A stretch of DNA of 64,000 nt. It comes from Dicaeum eximium. Taxonomy: Eukaryota > Chordata > Aves > Passeriformes > Dicaeidae. This document shows, piece by piece, positions 63,414 to 64,000 of this stretch. Location: NCBI GenBank assembly GCA_013396995.1, contig VWZP01001424.1, forward strand, positions 1,028,726 to 1,092,725, written 5' to 3'. How positions within the stretch are numbered: position 1 is the stretch's first letter; the number at the start of each line of letters is the position of its first letter. Below the pieces are notes generated by a model. That model did no database searches. It was not told the origin of the DNA and worked only from the letters and a program-made list of their open reading frames with translations. Both the position numbers and the translations under genes were made by a program.

Positions 63414-64000
63414 CAAGAAAAACAAATGTATAGCAGACATCTTTTTTATATTTTATAAATGCCTTTACAACTGAACAAAAGGAGCAATTAAGAAAAGAAA
63501 CCACTGAATATGGATTATTATTTATATGAATGAAACGAAATTGGTAGAAGCAAAATTTCTCAGAGCAGTGAAGAATTGTAACATAAAAACTTGAAAAAAA
63601 CCGTAGAGTACTATAGTTATAGTAAACCAGTTATAGATCAATTATACTCACAGCTATCTGAAATCTTAAAAGTATTTTAAGAGTGCAAATTTGGAAAACT
63701 ACAGCTTGATTAACACAATTTTTTGGTGTATTTTTTTGGTTTCTCATTTTAAAGTAACGGGTCATCTTATTAATTTGTTGGATCTCAGTGTTAATCGACC
63801 TGCCAGAATGATGAAGATGTGCAGTAAACATTTTTTGATAAGATTTTTTTAGAGATCCCTTGTGAGGAGTCCATATCAGAAGCTAACATTTAATGTGTTG
63901 GATCATCTTGAAAGAGAAAAAAAGGCTGATGAAAAGGGCTATATATGGGCTGAAGTATAGAGAAGATACAGTAAGAACTAAAATCTGTTCAGTATACCAT

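Larger units (their letters stand above)
49291..64000. other. AT-rich non-coding sequence, about 14.7 kb
   Basis: No CR1 or LTR fragment and no convincing exon recognised in the last 14.7 kb, only the short repeats and hairpins listed separately. A region at about 57060-57670 is a little richer in G+C but holds no open frame or repeat that I know. Open frames of 60-95 codons on both strands have no recognisable protein features. Confidence 0.5.

Noticed and set aside
1..64000. CRISPR arrays, operons, rRNA or organelle DNA
   Set aside because: No regularly spaced repeats, no dense coding, and eukaryotic avian retroelements throughout.

Overview
The window looks like AT-rich, non-coding nuclear DNA from a bird. 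The evidence is the repeat content: at least nine fragments of the avian CR1 LINE, and several LTRs of the class III/ERVL-like kind that are very common in bird genomes. A songbird-like genome is possible but not shown. There are no bacterial-style operons and no tRNA or rRNA genes that I can see. No open reading frame reads as a recognisable host protein. The open frames of 60-156 codons are scattered on both strands, and many of the longer ones sit in CR1 or LTR sequence.

Layout. 1-446 and 1141-1592 are CR1 fragments in opposite orientation. 1.6-9.9 kb is AT-rich single-copy-looking sequence. A long LTR on the + strand, with a poly(A) signal, lies at about 9.93-10.95 kb. 11-15.1 kb is mostly featureless. 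15.1-18.6 kb is the densest part: a CR1 fragment, an ERVL-type LTR on the - strand, a second CR1 fragment of another subfamily, about 1.8 kb of retroelement-like sequence with an AATAAA and degenerate internal repeats, then a CR1 reverse-transcriptase-region fragment. 18.6-33.4 kb is mostly AT-rich, with a T55 tract, A/C-rich tracts, two unexplained GC-richer islands (about 20.79-21.14 and 27.36-27.69 kb) and the best exon-like segment (29318-29362, +). LTR fragments lie at 33.4-33.7 kb (-) and 37.4-37.7 kb (+). CR1 fragments lie at 38.86-39.71 (+), 43.03-43.76 (+), 47.29-47.87 (+) and 48.26-49.29 kb (-). From 49.3 kb to the end I see only AT-rich sequence, short tandem repeats, A/C-rich tracts and hairpins.

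The window therefore reads as part of a very long intron or a gene desert, with old, inactive retroelements and possibly one or two small exons or regulatory elements. Repeat identities come from recognising family sequence by eye, so boundaries are approximate to about 10-30 bases. I did not find a convincing new biological system. The points most worth checking are the candidate 45-nt exon, the nested retroelement block at 15-18.6 kb and the unexplained GC-rich islands.
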